From NCBI GenBank assembly GCA_014773175.1, contig VXCM01001533.1, forward strand, positions 62,001 to 126,000: a stretch of 64,000 nucleotides of DNA. Direction: 5' to 3'. This document shows, piece by piece, positions 49,647 to 62,606 of this stretch. The notes under the pieces are model-generated. The model was not told the origin of the DNA, did not search any database, and was given only the letters and a program-made list of their open reading frames with translations. The DNA comes from Lucifuga dentata. Lineage: Eukaryota > Chordata > Actinopteri > Ophidiiformes > Bythitidae. The position numbers and the translations under genes are program-made. Every line of letters begins with the position of its first letter. Within the stretch, counting starts at the first letter, position 1.

Positions 49647-50608
49647 GGTGAGAAACTCTGGATTCTGTCGCCTCATCGGAACACACTATCAGATCATTTT
49701 TCCTGCTGTGTTTCATCCACTAATTTGCGCTAATAATGTCTCTGTACATGCTGTTCTTCATGATTTCGTCAAGAAAATTAGGAAACAGCTGTTGAACAAG
49801 GAGGATATTTTCAAAGCAAAGCGGTGAAATCGCTCTAATAAGCTGCTCTGTGTTGCACAATCACTCTGTGCCAACATGGACTTCTCTTTAGTACGTAATG
49901 TCGTAAATATCAAGACCTCTAGGCCTTTGACCTTGCCACTAACACATCAAATTTGAGTCAGACAACCACACTGAGTAATGTCTGCTAGCCACTGGTGCGA
50001 CGCTTTTGCAGGAGACTGTTGCAAGAACACCAAGGATCTTAATGTTATCCAAATGAAAGAGCTGAATACAGAGTCAAAGATGGTAGGAGCTGGGAACATT
50101 GGGATTCCTGTCAGGTGAGTGTTTGAAGGGTGAAGGCCAAGAAGTGGCAAAGTAAATGCCTCCATTTGTATGCAGAGCAGCAGCACATTAGGATGGAAGA
50201 CTGAGGTTATATGCAAATGTCAACCCCACCCTGCCCTGATACAAAACACAGAAAGATACAGCTCCCTGTGTCCTAATAGGCTCAGGTGGTGGGGCTTGCC
50301 TTTGAAATTGAGACTACTGTATACCAGAGCAGACTTGGTCAAAAGGTGAACCTGGGTCACTTCAATAGCTCTGTTCTCCTGAATTTACATGGATTATCAG
50401 CTGAAAGTAGAAGGCTGGTGTTTACACTTTAATGATTGTCAATGATTGTATTATGTGTTGCTTAAAGTCTCTATCTGCTATAAGGCAAATGTGAAGACTT
50501 CCAAATGGCCTGAATCAGCCCTCATTTAAAGGTAATTTTTATGTTAAGAAGCTGCAAAAGACTCATGAAGAGGAAAAAATGGAACACAGTAAGGCTTCTA
50601 TACCACAA

Positions 50609-50610
<2 letters not shown>

Positions 50611-50644
<34 letters not shown>
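50611..50644. repeat. (AT)n microsatellite
   Basis: About 17 AT units. Confidence 0.95.
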
Positions 50645-50646
<2 letters not shown>

Positions 50647-50877
50647 TGTCATATAGTGTAAGAAACACATTTAAAGCTTTCATTTGGAATGGTGCGCATG
50701 GAATGAAATACTTTTTTTTTTTTTTAAATATTCCAAAAGCTGCTTAAATAACAAAGATAACAGGCATCCTAGGCGTAAACTGCCCCACATAAAGAGTTCT
50801 GCAGTACTGCAAAGAGGAGACAAGTGATTAGTTGTGTTGTGTGAAGGCTGTAAACACACTGCAATGCCTCAGAACAA

Positions 50878-50891
50878 CCACTAGATGGCAA
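50878..50891 (+). promoter_or_regulatory. CTCF-like site in ets1 alpha-beta intron
   Basis: CCACTAGATGGCAA matches the CTCF core with one mismatch at the last position. Seven bases upstream of MITE copy E. Motif evidence only. Confidence 0.35.
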
Positions 50892-50897
50892 ATATAC

Positions 50898-51434
50898 TTA
50901 AAGGACCATACCAGTGATTTTGCATTTGTAAGTTTAATAGATCCTACTTGCATGCTACATTACTTACAGCCATTTTCCAAAACATAAAACCATATCTTAG
51001 TTTTCCTGTTATTTTCCCAAATCCCCTAATCTTTCAAAATCAAATGTTCAAGTGATACAACCACTTTCAATTCAATGTTTTGTCTGCTAATATGTAGTTC
51101 AGAATGTAGAAGGGATGGTTATTTGTAATTTCTCGGTCAAAGCTAGACTATCTTCACTGGCGGAGACATACATGTTCTTCAATGCAGCTCCATGTTGGAG
51201 CGGTTAAATGAAGTTACTTTGACAAAAAAAAAAAAAAAAAAANAAAAAAAAAAAAAAAAAAATGAATAGACATGTTCACTGAGATGGATTACTTATCTCA
51301 AGCACATTTCAAGTCTCTACAAGTTGATTGGAATGAACTAACCAATGGCAGTCATGAAGGTAGGAAAAACAATTCCAATATTTACCCTCCAGTAGTATGT
51401 TTTGGGAAATGGTTGTAAGTAATGTAATGTATAT

Positions 51435-51468
<34 letters not shown>

Positions 51469-51494
51469 GTGTATATACTGGTGTGGTCCTTTAA
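50898..51494. mobile_element. TTAA-flanked MITE, copy E
   Basis: TTAA 50898-50901 and 51491-51494; left terminus AAAGGACCATACCAGTGATT. The right end is partly replaced by a GT repeat (51437-51468) but still ends GTGTGGTCCTTTAA. Interior shares CCATTTTCCAAAACATAAAA with copies C and D. A poly-A run with a single N (51243) interrupts it. Confidence 0.85.
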
Positions 51495-53902
51495 CATGAA
51501 TAAGAATGAATGAATAAATGAAGAAACGAACATGTCTGAGAAATGCATGAGTGACGTGCAATAGCGAGTCACAAATTTCTGCAGCAAAAATGGCTCCATA
51601 TTTACAATCACTTTAGTTTTATTCATAATACTTGATATAAGCTTTACATGTGTAAAGAAATATAGAAGTATTTCTATTGTTGTCTGTATACAGCATTACA
51701 TGGCTTTCCTCCTTGATTGATACAAGTCAGATCACTTCAAGCACAATACAAGTCGGTACAAAATTTTCACATTACAGTAGTTGGTATTAATAAATTTGCT
51801 TGTTAAATCAGAGCTCAAATTATTGGACTCCTGTGCAGGGATTTTACATCTGCTGGTCTTTTTCTATTTAAATGTTATTATTATCAACATATAATTTGGG
51901 ATGCTATTTTTAGTGCTATGCCTATGTATAGCCTTGTGTGTTTTAGCATCTTCCAAAGAATTACTAAGAATAGTGACTTGTACAGTATAAACACAACTGG
52001 AAGTCTGCATTTTGCTTTTGCTTCGACAGGAATACACAATAAAAGACAAGAAATAAATACTGTATATGAGATGGTGTAGTCAACATGGCAGCAGATTTAA
52101 GCCATAAAATGTTGATATTGATCTGGATATGACTCATGTCTACTGGTATGTGTATATTGCATACATTAAGCAGTTAAGTGTTTGTTAAATGGAAAAATAT
52201 TGAAAATATTTGCAGTAAAAATGATTACAAGAATCCTTCTGGGATTCTATTTGCCAAATTTGACTCACATCTGCATTCAAAGTATTCCAAACTTAAGATG
52301 AACTGAATATTGTGACTGCACTATGGTGTCTATGTTATCTCTCTGTCTAAAATAATCCATAAATCATCCATGTGGCTCCCTCCATGCCTATCTAACTCTT
52401 TTTCCCCATGGCTGACTGGACTGATAAGAGATGGCAGCGTCCCACGCAACCTCTAAAGATGCTCGCAAATTGGCCTTCCTGACCTCATGTTAGCCATCCA
52501 TAAAGCTGGCAGGCTACTGATAAATGTGCTTGTGCTTAAACAGGAGCTTCTTATCAGTTTGACAGTCAGTCTGTCATAGACAGTCTGCCAGTCAGACATA
52601 TAACATATAACATCTAACATCCCTTTTTCTGCTCTTTAGCAGAATGGAGGGCACTGGTAGACCTCTGGGGGTTCCACTAGTACAAGTAGCATTGCTTATT
52701 ACCATCACATAGTGATCAATTACCACTCACTGAACAACACACTCAAAAACCCTCTGGAAATGATCAAAAACTGAGATTACACACCATGTTCCTTCAGAAC
52801 AAGTAAAAGTTAAAGTTTAATAACCATTTATTTACACAGTAAGAGGAAGTTACAACTAAAAGCACCTGATTTCAAGCTCCTTATTGATCCTTTTTCCAGT
52901 AGGGAGCACTCTTATGAGAGGAATGCCAAACCCATGTTCACATCATTTGTTAAAAAAGCAATGTCCAGCAACATCTTTTGAGATTTTTGTTTGTTGTCAA
53001 ATGAAGTTTTTGCTATGCTAAAAATGTCCCAGTGGCTATCTGCTGCTTCACATAGAAGTTCATATCTCTCCTGGCTCCCCTGTCAAGTGCTGACGTTAGA
53101 TTTCCCCCGTGGCATAACCTCTTATGTGAATACTTCTGTGATAAGCAGGATAAAACAACATGGCAAAGATAAACTGAAAGAGTCAAATTTAGCCTCAAGG
53201 GTTATCTGTACAGAAAACAATGAAAAATTTGTTTTTGACAGGCAGGGTTACACTGGAAGCCAATGGAAAGTTTGATCAGATTTCAGCTCCGTTTTTCCCT
53301 AAGTCCAGATAAAATGCACCTAAACAAGTTCGTTACACACTTTGTGCATCAGTCATGCCTCCTAGTCAAATATGTTTCAAGTGTGATTTTTATGCTTGGA
53401 AATACAGCAGCTCCAGGTGAAATAATTGGATTTGAACTTGGTTATAGGATGGACTTGAATCCCATCCAAAACTACTTTATGTATATACATTCTTATACCA
53501 AAATATATTTTAGTCTCAAAGAGGCGTGAACAGTGGCTGTGGTCACCTTGAATTCATGTTGGTTATGTTTTGTCAACTGTTTCCAAGCAAAACAATTGTT
53601 AAAATGTCCATCTTAAATCATTTCTGTAGAATAGTCCACTTCTCTATTGTCTACCCATGTGGACAGTTTTCTATAAAAACACTCATATTTTTAGAAAAAT
53701 CTGGGTAAATACTCAGTTTTCATTCATCACATTTGAAATGAGATGCTTCTATTGTCACTTCTATGCCTGTTAATTCAGCAATGACACATTATGACGTTTT
53801 GACTAATATTTTGGTAAACAAGATATGTGTTAAAATTACACAAACCTGTATAATAATCCAATCCATGTGTCTCAGTTCGTACCGTATGTTGTGTGTCTCC
53901 AG

Positions 53903-54050
53903 AGGCAGAGTGGAGGGGTGGCAGTGGGTCCTCAGACCCACCACCCAGGGGTTGTCCACCCTCAGCAGCAGTACTACCCATCACAACCCCTTTTCGCCCA
54001 GGACATACCCCTCCAGGAGGTGCCCAACGGACATGACTTGTGCCCTACAG
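53903..54050 (+). CDS. ets1: ets1 alternative second exon (beta-type)
   Basis: 148 nt between acceptor GTGTGTCTCCAG and donor GTAAGA. In frame with the alpha exon: RQSGGVAVGPQTHHPGVVHP, then QQQYYPSQPLFAQDIPLQEV, then PNGHDLCPT. Human long-form ETS1 ends this region QEVPTGLEHCVS before its shared exon, so QEVPNGHDLCPT is the matching end. Ends in phase 1, as does canonical exon 1 at 63056, so both can use the same downstream exon. The Gln/Pro/Tyr-rich N-terminus resembles an activation segment. With alpha it adds 73 residues (72 if the second ATG is used). Confidence 0.85.
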
Positions 54051-56445
54051 GTAAGAAATGGACACGTGATCACGAACACTTATGAGGAAAGGAGAAAAAA
54101 AAATACACACACATTCAGTCACGTCTTTACAAGTTGGTAGGTAAAGATTTAATCAAGAGTTTTCACTGACAACAGTACGAGCATATTGTTTCCCAATCCA
54201 ATCTGAAGAACAGCTACAATGCAGCTAATAAACCTGGATTCATCCATCAGAAAAACTTCAGCAATGCAGTGTATCTTTCTTTTAAAATTCCTTTGTGTTG
54301 TGTATTTTGCACTGTACAATGAGCCAAAAACAGTCAATAGTTCACTGTGAATAAACTACTTCCAGCAAACAAAAGACTTTGTGTTAACCGGAATGTTAAA
54401 TGACACACACTCAAACATTCACGTCTATGACTGTGACACACTCATTTAGGATTAGTACACAAAAGGCACCGACACACACGCACACAGTCTCTACTAGGCC
54501 TGATGTTCTGTGTATTGTGCACGAGGGATGTCAGTGATGCTGACCCTAAGGGCAATGCCTTTACCAGATACCTCTCTCTCATTCTCCCTCTCTCCCTCTT
54601 CTTCCTCTCCTCCTCCTCCTCCTCTTCTGGGGACAACCAAATGCCCTGCATATTTCTACTTCCACTCCTGTCATTCCGTTTTTTATTTTTATCTTTTTCA
54701 TGAGTTTTATTTTAAACTGGAACATTCTTTCCAGTGCATTTGCCTGCGTTTGACAATGGCCCCTCCTCGTCCTCAAAAGTGATTGATGCTGGTGGACTGG
54801 GACGCACGCCACGGGAGTAGGGTAGGGGTGCTGGGGGGGCGTGAGCTTTCTTCCGTCACCTCCCTAAGCTGGATGCATGGGGCAAGGCAGAGGGCCAAAG
54901 GGCGGCCATCTTTTTCCCAAGCCTTGGATTTGGTCCTTGGAGAGGTGGAGGGGGCCCAAGTGTGCGAATGTGTGTGTATCATGAATAAGAGGGAGTCAGG
55001 ATTTGATGGGATTTGCTGCTGTTTGTTGCCAGAGACACACTCCTTTGGAGCCCTCGCTTCATTGCTCCCAGTGCTAACCATTGACATAAACATTGCTGAG
55101 TGGAAAAAAATGACCGAGCGTTGACCTTTTTTCCTTCTTCCTTCTCCTAAATCCAACACTATGCAGGCTACAGGTTTGAGAGCTGACCTGCCACCTGTAG
55201 AGTCATTTAGCTCTGGGTAGCGTTGTGTGATGGTTAACCAGCTAGTGCTGCTGAGACTTTTGTGCTCCCAGTTTATGGAGTTATGAGTGTGTGTTAACCT
55301 CGAAACCAACTAAATAACCTCTGACATCGTCTCCACACTCTGCAGCCGTTACTTTGACTCATTTCTCTCTAACAGAAAACAGGCCTCCTATGAATATTCA
55401 TCAAATGTACAGTAGTTACACATCATTCATTCCATTTATAGATAATTAGAAATGCAGGTACAAATATTTTGAGGTTTTTCTTTCATTTTGAAGTACTTTA
55501 CCATTCTTTTTTTTTTAATTGTCACAGTCAAGCTATTTGACTCATATTTTTGCTCATTAATACTGTACATAGTAGTTTTTCTGACGGTAATCAAAGGAAA
55601 TCAGCTAAAAATTTCATTGTGATGCAGGTGTGGAGAGTAAAACTGTTACAACTAATTAGAAGATAGCATTTATTAATGGAAATGTGCATAAATACAAAAT
55701 CCTCTTATATTAATCTGTCAGTGAAACCAGATTTGATTGATTCTAAAAAAAAAAAAAAAAAANAAAAAAAAAAAAAAAACAGTTCCAGCAGCAGCAAAGT
55801 GATTAATATCACAAACTCAAAATACATTTTATTTTCTTTTTAGAGAACAGCAGGTAAATGTTTACTTGACAAAATTCACATCTTTCTTACAAACTTAATC
55901 CTAATTTTTGTAGATGTGGTATGATATATTTTATTTAAAATTCAAAATGGCAAGGCTGCATAGTGTTATAGAGTTGAAGTCTTTTTTTTTTCTTTGGGAA
56001 CTGATTAGGTGTTGTTAAAATGAAATGTGCTTGTGTGAGAGAGAGCAGAGCAGATGTGAGACAGGGATGGTGGATGTTAAAGGGCCGTTGCATGTTTGGC
56101 CTGGAGCCCAATGTCACACACACTGCTTCCTGACAACAGCCATGCCATGGTGATGTTTACACTAACCCAGCTCTCCTCTCCACTATCCAAAACTCTCAGC
56201 GCACGGCTCACGTAAATGCCCAGCGTAGAAATCTATTGTTTGTGCGTGAGAAAAAGAGAGAATGAGTGTGTATCAGTGTGTGAGTACATGCAGTCTTCTT
56301 GCAATCCTGCACGTCCACACGTACACACTCCGATCTAAATGTCTCACAGTGATGCACACTCCGCATGTTCATTCATTAAATTTGCACCCCACACTCTGGT
56401 GTGTATTGTGTTACAGCATCTTCCCATTCAGTAAAACAGCAGCGT

Positions 56446-56450
<5 letters not shown>

Positions 56451-56486
<36 letters not shown>
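56451..56486. repeat. (CA)n microsatellite
   Basis: About 18 CA units. Confidence 0.95.
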
Positions 56487-56489
<3 letters not shown>

Positions 56490-56621
56490 CCCAGGCACTC
56501 TTGAGTTCACTGTACATTTAAACATGCACTCCCATTTAGTACATGCAAACACAGCTGTGATCGGGCACTCAGGGACCATTGGCCTGTGTTTTACTTGATG
56601 TGATTTGACAGCTGGACAGTT

Positions 56622-57027
56622 GGGGGGGNNNNNNNNNNNNNNNNNNNNNNNNNNNNNNNNNNNNNNNNNNNNNNNNNNNNNNNNNNNNNNNNNNNNNNNN
56701 NNNNNNNNNNNNNNNNNNNNNNNNNNNNNNNNNNNNNNNNNNNNNNNNNNNNNNNNNNNNNNNNNNNNNNNNNNNNNNNNNNNNNNNNNNNNNNNNNNNN
56801 NNNNNNNNNNNNNNNNNNNNNNNNNNNNNNNNNNNNNNNNNNNNNNNNNNNNNNNNNNNNNNNNNNNNNNNNNNNNNNNNNNNNNNNNNNNNNNNNNNNN
56901 NNNNNNNNNNNNNNNNNNNNNNNNNNNNNNNNNNNNNNNNNNNNNNNNNNNNNNNNNNNNNNNNNNNNNNNNNNNNNNNNNNNNNNNNNNNNNNNNNNNN
57001 NNNNNNNNNNNGGGGGGGGGGGGGGGG
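56622..57027. other. Assembly gap (383 Ns) bounded by G-runs
   Basis: Ns at 56629-57011 with seven Gs before and sixteen after. Nothing can be said about the content. Confidence 0.95.
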
Positions 57028-58351
57028 TAAAGAAAAGAAGAGTGGGCGAAATACAGTTTGAAGAGAGAAGACAGATAAGGAGAGGGATAAGTCGCAGGAC
57101 TGGGACTGGCGTTTGGTGGGAGGAGAGGCGATGAAGAGAGGAGGATCTAAGATGTTGGGCCAGGGAGGTNCATTTTTTATTTCTAAAAGTAAACAGGCAG
57201 CCTGCGGGGGTCTGGGGGGTTATGGGAAAGGAGGAAACAGTGATGCTAATCAGGCCGGCACACACTTCCCCCTCCAACAATAAAGCAAAACAAGAGGGGA
57301 AAGACGGAAAAGCGACAGACAACACTGGAGGAATGGTCTACACCATAGCTTTGGTCTTACCTCGTGACTGCATCCTGCGACAATAGTGAACACAGGGCGA
57401 GAGGTGTTAGTCAATAAGCAGATAACAGAGGTAATCTACTACTACTCCACTGTATTTTTGTAGATTTGGTATTTTTAGGTCTGTTCTGTTTGTGCAGTGA
57501 AATCAGGCTATTACAGCAATCAGCCTGGAATCTATATCCCATAACTCCGCTTTGCAGAACTAAAATGAAATCATCTCTAAGCACTACTGGCTGTACTTTT
57601 TAAAAACATGTCATTTATCTAGAATCCTCTCTAAATTAACACTCTTGACCTCTGTTTTATATAAATTCAGTGGTTTTCCATCTCTTTCTGTTCTGAGCAA
57701 ATTTCTGTTCTGATAGTCACTAACAGCTTCTCGCTACTTACCACACTGATGTTTGAGAAATGGCCCCTTATTTTACTGTTGCACCAGTTAAAGCTACTGT
57801 GCAATCAAAGCATCAGACAAATACCCAAACGTAATATTCTAAAGTATCTTCCTCTCACAGAGTACTATGTGTTTTATTTCCAGGAAGTGTGAGTGCGGTA
57901 AGTTCCTCTCGATAACCCAGTGACTAATTACAAACCACTTCAGTTGGAGAACATGCAGTACTGAAACACACGCAATCAACGAGAGGTGATGCAACAGATG
58001 CCAGCTCATCGGGATAGGTGGAGTTTTAATGAGTCCCTAGATAGACCTCCTATTGTTTTAATGTTTTTATCGTAAACTTAGTAATATTCACAGGCAATTA
58101 ACTGCAATGACTGTACATTGCTAATAGTTAGCATAAATACCTCCTTCCGTGCCTCATAATGTAGGATCATAGCTAAATGCAGGGTGCATGTAGGAAAATT
58201 TTACAATCTTGTCCTATAGTAGTTAAAATGTATGTTTTCTCTATCAGTTTTACCCTTAAATACATTTTTACGTGTGACTGCTATAAATGAAGTGATTTTT
58301 TTTACAATTGCATCAGCATTTATTTGATCAATTTTTAACAGTTATTACTTA

Positions 58352-59060
58352 TCAGTGATGGAAGAAGTATTCAAATGTTCTCTCACAAAAGTATGTCATT
58401 ACATGAATCCTGCATTCAGAGTTTGACTTAAACGTAAGCATATTTTTACAATACAATTTAGCCTAGCAAGTGTGTTAAAGTATGAAAACCTTCAAAGGGA
58501 AGATACAAAGTTTTTCATCTAATATGGTGGAAAGACCTTATCTCTACTTTTTAAAGATTTTGGAATGAAATAATAAAGGTTTTGAAACAACATATAAAAA
58601 TCTCCAACATCTCATATACAATGTTGTTTGCCCTAAACTGGAGAATTGTATCTACAGTTTCCATGCTTTTACACTGTAAAATGTGACAAGTTGATCTTAC
58701 TTAAAAAAATCTAGGAAACCGATTGCCTTGAAAAANTTTTTTTTTTTTTTTTTTTAAAGTAAGATCAACTTGTCACATTTTACAGTGTAGACCACTTGCA
58801 GGTTTATGTAATTTTATACAGCTGAGTAAATTTAGCAACCTGTTCCTGTTTGTAAATCTGTTAACATAATGACCAAACTTCAGTGTGTCATCAAGCTAAA
58901 ACAAGGCTGACATACAATGCTTTGCTGGAAACAGCGACATCTTATGAGATTCAAAAGTCTTAAGCTTTGAAGAAACAAGTAACTCCAGCTGTCAGATAAA
59001 CGTAGGGGAGTAAAAAGTACAAGATTTACCTCTGAAAATGTAGTAAAATAGAAATATAAA
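58352..59060. repeat. Percomorph-type dispersed repeat with nested insertion
   Basis: Starts CAGTGATGGAAGAAGTATTC and ends with GAGTAAAAAGTACAAGATTT-type sequence. The palindromic MITE at 58671-58789 is inserted inside it, so this copy is the older of the two. Confidence 0.6.
58671..58789. mobile_element. Palindromic MITE (ACACTGTAAAA termini)
   Basis: Left arm ACACTGTAAAATGTGACAAG, continuing TTGATCTTACTT; the right arm (58754-58789) is its reverse complement, essentially perfect over about 33 bases. A T-run with N at 58736 lies between. ACACTGTAAAA-ended palindromic elements are abundant in teleosts. Confidence 0.8.
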
Positions 59061-59451
59061 GTAGCTCAAAAACGTTTCTGCCATTGCCTGTAATACCATG
59101 TATTTATTCAATGAGGAACAAATTAAACCAGCTGACTGGTGCGTTTTCCTTTCAGCAGTGGTGACTAGTGGAGCTTATCTGTGAGCTTGGTGGTAAAAGA
59201 GAGGAGGGAGGGATAGAGGGAGGGCAAGACAATGAGAGGGAGGTCTGGGAGGCAAAGAGACTCAAAGGGGGGTGGGGATAATTGAATTATCTGCACAATG
59301 GAGTGATGGGGGGCGCGTGGTGCCGCTAATGGAGGAAGAGATGTCCTTTTTAGCGAAGCTAATTGTTCAGAAAAGAGCTGAGCCTTTGTTCATGGAGGCC
59401 CTGCTACTATTCCAATGCACTTACACGTGTGCACACGCTCTCTCTCTCTCT

Positions 59452-59454
<3 letters not shown>

Positions 59455-59513
<59 letters not shown>
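59455..59513. repeat. (CA)n microsatellite
   Basis: About 29 CA units, followed about 80 bases later by a GT tract (59591-59619), which could pair with it as a loose hairpin. Confidence 0.95.
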
Positions 59514-59514
<1 letters not shown>

Positions 59515-61462
59515 GCACATTCACACATACATATACAGGCACTTACAACATACTTTAGCATGTGGGTCAAAGGAGTGCTTGTGTACAAGCTGTGTGTGTG
59601 TGTGTGTGTGTGTGTGTGCACATGCACACACACACATACACAGCACTCCTGTCCCAGCTTACCCTGTGATCTCAGCAGGAGAGCATCCAGCCTATGGCAC
59701 CTTCAGACAGCATTCAGTACTGATAGAGCTGAGTCTGAGCCACTAGACAGACAGCAGCCATAAGGCCCCCACTGTTTTACTGTTTCACTGTCTGCTCTGT
59801 GTGTGTGTGAGTGTGTGTGCACGTGCATGTCAAACATCCATCTGTGCTTATCCTTGAGTGTGTTTAAATGAGTGACTGATTGATTTCGTGCTAAATGTTG
59901 TCTACTCACAGCAAATACTGAACCAGTCAAACCACATCCATTTCCTTTTTTTTCCTCTTTTTTTCTCCCACCACATCCATTTTCAGAGATGTTTTACACT
60001 TTGTGTCCAACGTGGAAGCTATTTTGATTTACTGCCATTTCAAAAATCATCATTTTAGACATTATATGCCATCAATGCTATTTGAAGCTGAAGACTATGC
60101 ATTCAAATTGTCAAAGACAAATATAACTTGACAGATGTATGGCTTGCTCTAAATTGAATAATCTTTCAGTTAAGTGTGTGAAAGGTAGCAGGTGCAATGG
60201 CTACATCTAAGGGTTCCAAACAGACAACACAGATGTACCAACGACAGACAGTAAACAGAAGAGAGAGGTAAGGGAGGGAGAAAACTGCTTCAGCAAGGAG
60301 CACTGCAAGGCAACTGAGTGAAATCAGCTGTCAGAACCATGGCAACAGCATGTAATAGGTGTAAAAGAAAATGTTCAATGAAACGGATGCTTGTCTGGTC
60401 TACATATTGTAGCTCTATAAGCATGCTTTTTGAACAGCTGCTTTGAAAAGCAACAGCAACTTTATTTTATTTTATTTTTTGTTAAGTAATTGTGCAAAAA
60501 CTTCACACTATTGCTACAGCCTCTTCCTGGAGTGACACCACCTACTTTCTCTGATTTAGGGGGCCTGTTCATAAAAAATATGTTTGTTACCAGGGTCGTT
60601 GTACACAAGGTTGTCTTAGGATAATATAAATGGTCAGTGTTCCTAGAAACAGATCAAAATGCTTCCAGACAGCAGGTCATTCATCTGTGTTGAAAGCAGC
60701 GATGCTGTTTGTACTGTTATTCTGTCAAAAAAGCATCCAATTCAAAGCCAGCCCAGATATTAGTCAGCAACACCATTAAACCCCTAATGGCCACCCCCAG
60801 GCACAAACGCACCCAGGCTGTCCTTTTAGGAATAGATACCACAGAGTTCATTAACAGAAAACAAAGAGGTCCAGTCAGGGACAGTGAGAGAGCGACTGAC
60901 TGAGATGAAATGAGAGGTACTGATCCCACCCAACACCCCTCCATTCTTTTTCTCCATCACCTCCTCAAGTTTGCCCCTGGTGAGGCAGCTCCTCTCACTG
61001 CACAACCCACCAGCACTCTTCCCAGACGTTTCCATCCAGGCCCCTATCCAGCCAATGAAACCTGATCCAGGGCTGCTAATGGAGCCAGTGAAGTACCACC
61101 GGTTTAAAAAATCCATGTGTGATCAATATCTCTGGCTCCCCAGCCTCCATCTACATTATCCCATTTAGAAATACATGCATACAGTACACGCAGAAGTATC
61201 ATATTGATTTGCATAGTAGGATGCACTATAATGATTTACTTTAAGAAGGCTACTTTGTGAGTGGGTGTATTATATGGAAATAACCTTAGACCAAACAATT
61301 TACACTGTGTTATTAAGGTAAATGAACAAAAGTGGAGAAGCATTTGAATTAATGCAAGTACAAACCCATCCAACTTACTCCATTTCTTATGTTAAAAGCA
61401 GTAGGTTCCATTGGAAATTAGGTGAGAACTACTATTATAATCTGTTCTTAGCTGTTGCCATG

Positions 61463-62231
61463 TGGTGGTGAGTGGGGTGTTATTGTGGGGGCTAAAAAAA
61501 AAAAAAGCATAATCTTCCCATTGTCTTCATTGTTTTCCATGAAAAAAAAAAAAGATCTCAATTTAATTTTCAGTAAGTCATAAACATGAATTCATGATGA
61601 TTGTAGGTAAGAAAGGACAAAAGTCTAAAAACTGCTATGCGAATGCAAAATCTGAACAGGCAACTTGTCGTGGTCAAACCAAATTATTATGGATGACGGT
61701 GGCAAAAGACCCACTATGAGTATTTTTATGTCTTTTTTTTAATTTCAGAAAAGTTTTACAGTTAATAGCTCACTATATCCATTTGCAAAACATCATTCCG
61801 TTCAAAAGAAAAGAGGAAAAAAGACATGGTTATTCTTATTGCCTTATTGTTCTTATTAAAGTTATTATTATTGATCAGTACAAGGTGAACAAGAAATACT
61901 CTTGAGTGTTTATGAATGTGACTTACAAGTTATGAGGACATTTGGACCTGCAGAACAAGACACAGACAGTCCTCACACTCTGCTTTAGCTCATAGTTACA
62001 GTTCTTCAAATGCAAACAACAACTTAGCATTTTTTCTTTCCTCATATGTAACTCATCCATGTTGGTTGGTTTTCTTGATTATTAGCAGGATTCTAAACTG
62101 ATTCTGACTGACGTTGGTGTACGGGTGGGGTAGTACAGTCATTTCTTTCTCTTTAACTGTGCTTTTTTTTTTTTTTTTTTTNTTTTTTTTTTTTTTTTTT
62201 TAGCCCCCACAATAACACCCCACTCACCACC
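61463..62231. mobile_element. Foldback pair: long inverted repeats 650 bp apart
   Basis: Left arm 61463-61508 (TGGTGGTGAGTGGGGTGTTA, then TTGTGGGGGCT, then A13 and GC); right arm 62161-62231 is its exact reverse complement apart from the poly-A length (about 40, with an N at 62182). The interior is AT-rich with no reading frame. Either a non-autonomous element with A-rich inner ends, or a recent inverted duplication. Confidence 0.6.
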
Positions 62232-62577
62232 AGTTCTGTAATATTCTTATGGGCTCAATGGTGCAAATTATGCTTTATATTGTACTTTCATTCCAATAGA
62301 ATAGCTGTAACATTTCAATAATATTCCTATAGGGACATATGATGGTATTCAAAATTTGGTTTACAGTGATCTTACCACATATTTTATTTTACTTTATGGT
62401 ATTTATTTATGTTTTTTATTGCCATGATTAAGGTTGGTGCGAATGTATTATTTAATAGTGTTTGAACTTTGTACTAAGTGTAACATTGCTCCAGTTGTTT
62501 CTAGTAAGACGTGTGTGGAGTCTTTCTCCTCTCTGTAATTGCGGGAACATGCGTGTGATGACGTTAAGGGGGTCTTG

Positions 62578-62605
62578 GTGTGTGTGTGTGTGTGTGTGTG
62601 TGTGT
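62578..62605. repeat. (GT)n microsatellite with adjoining N
   Basis: About 14 GT units ending at an N (62606), just before the GC-richer ets1 promoter region. Confidence 0.9.
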
Positions 62606-62606
62606 N

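Larger units (their letters stand above)
49353..53902 (+). other. ets1 intron between alpha and beta exons (4.5 kb)
   Basis: Holds the 62-bp duplication, GT repeat 49597-49645, AT repeat 50611-50644, a CTCF-like site (50878) and MITE copy E (50898-51494). From 51600 to 53900 the sequence is AT-rich with no recognised element; open frames around 53000-53700 lack splice or homology support. Confidence 0.75.
54051..62600 (+). other. ets1 intron between beta exon and canonical exon 1
   Basis: 8.5 kb with no supported coding exon. Contains an A-run with N (55763), CA repeat 56451-56486, a 383-base N gap flanked by G-runs (56629-57011), an N at 57170, a percomorph-type repeat with a nested palindromic MITE (58352-59060), two dinucleotide repeats (59455-59513 and 59591-59619) and a foldback pair (61463-62231). 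The stretches 54780-55130 and 60680-61150 are of higher complexity without coding support. Confidence 0.7.

Noticed and set aside
52991..53529. Two consecutive plus-strand frames of about 90 codons upstream of the ets1 beta exon
   Set aside because: AT-rich, no similarity to ETS1 N-termini and no splice sites that would join them in phase.
54773..55309. 178-codon minus-strand frame in the ets1 intron
   Set aside because: No recognisable domain, no supporting donor/acceptor pair, and contains simple sequence; kept only as a possible non-coding conserved stretch.
56591..57325. Open frames of 141-244 codons
   Set aside because: Mostly Ns between G-runs; no real sequence behind them.
57361..57374. 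14-base microexon-like unit on the minus strand (TCGCAG acceptor, GTAAGA donor)
   Set aside because: Splice consensus on both sides is good but there is no partner exon and 14 bases give no coding evidence; likely chance.
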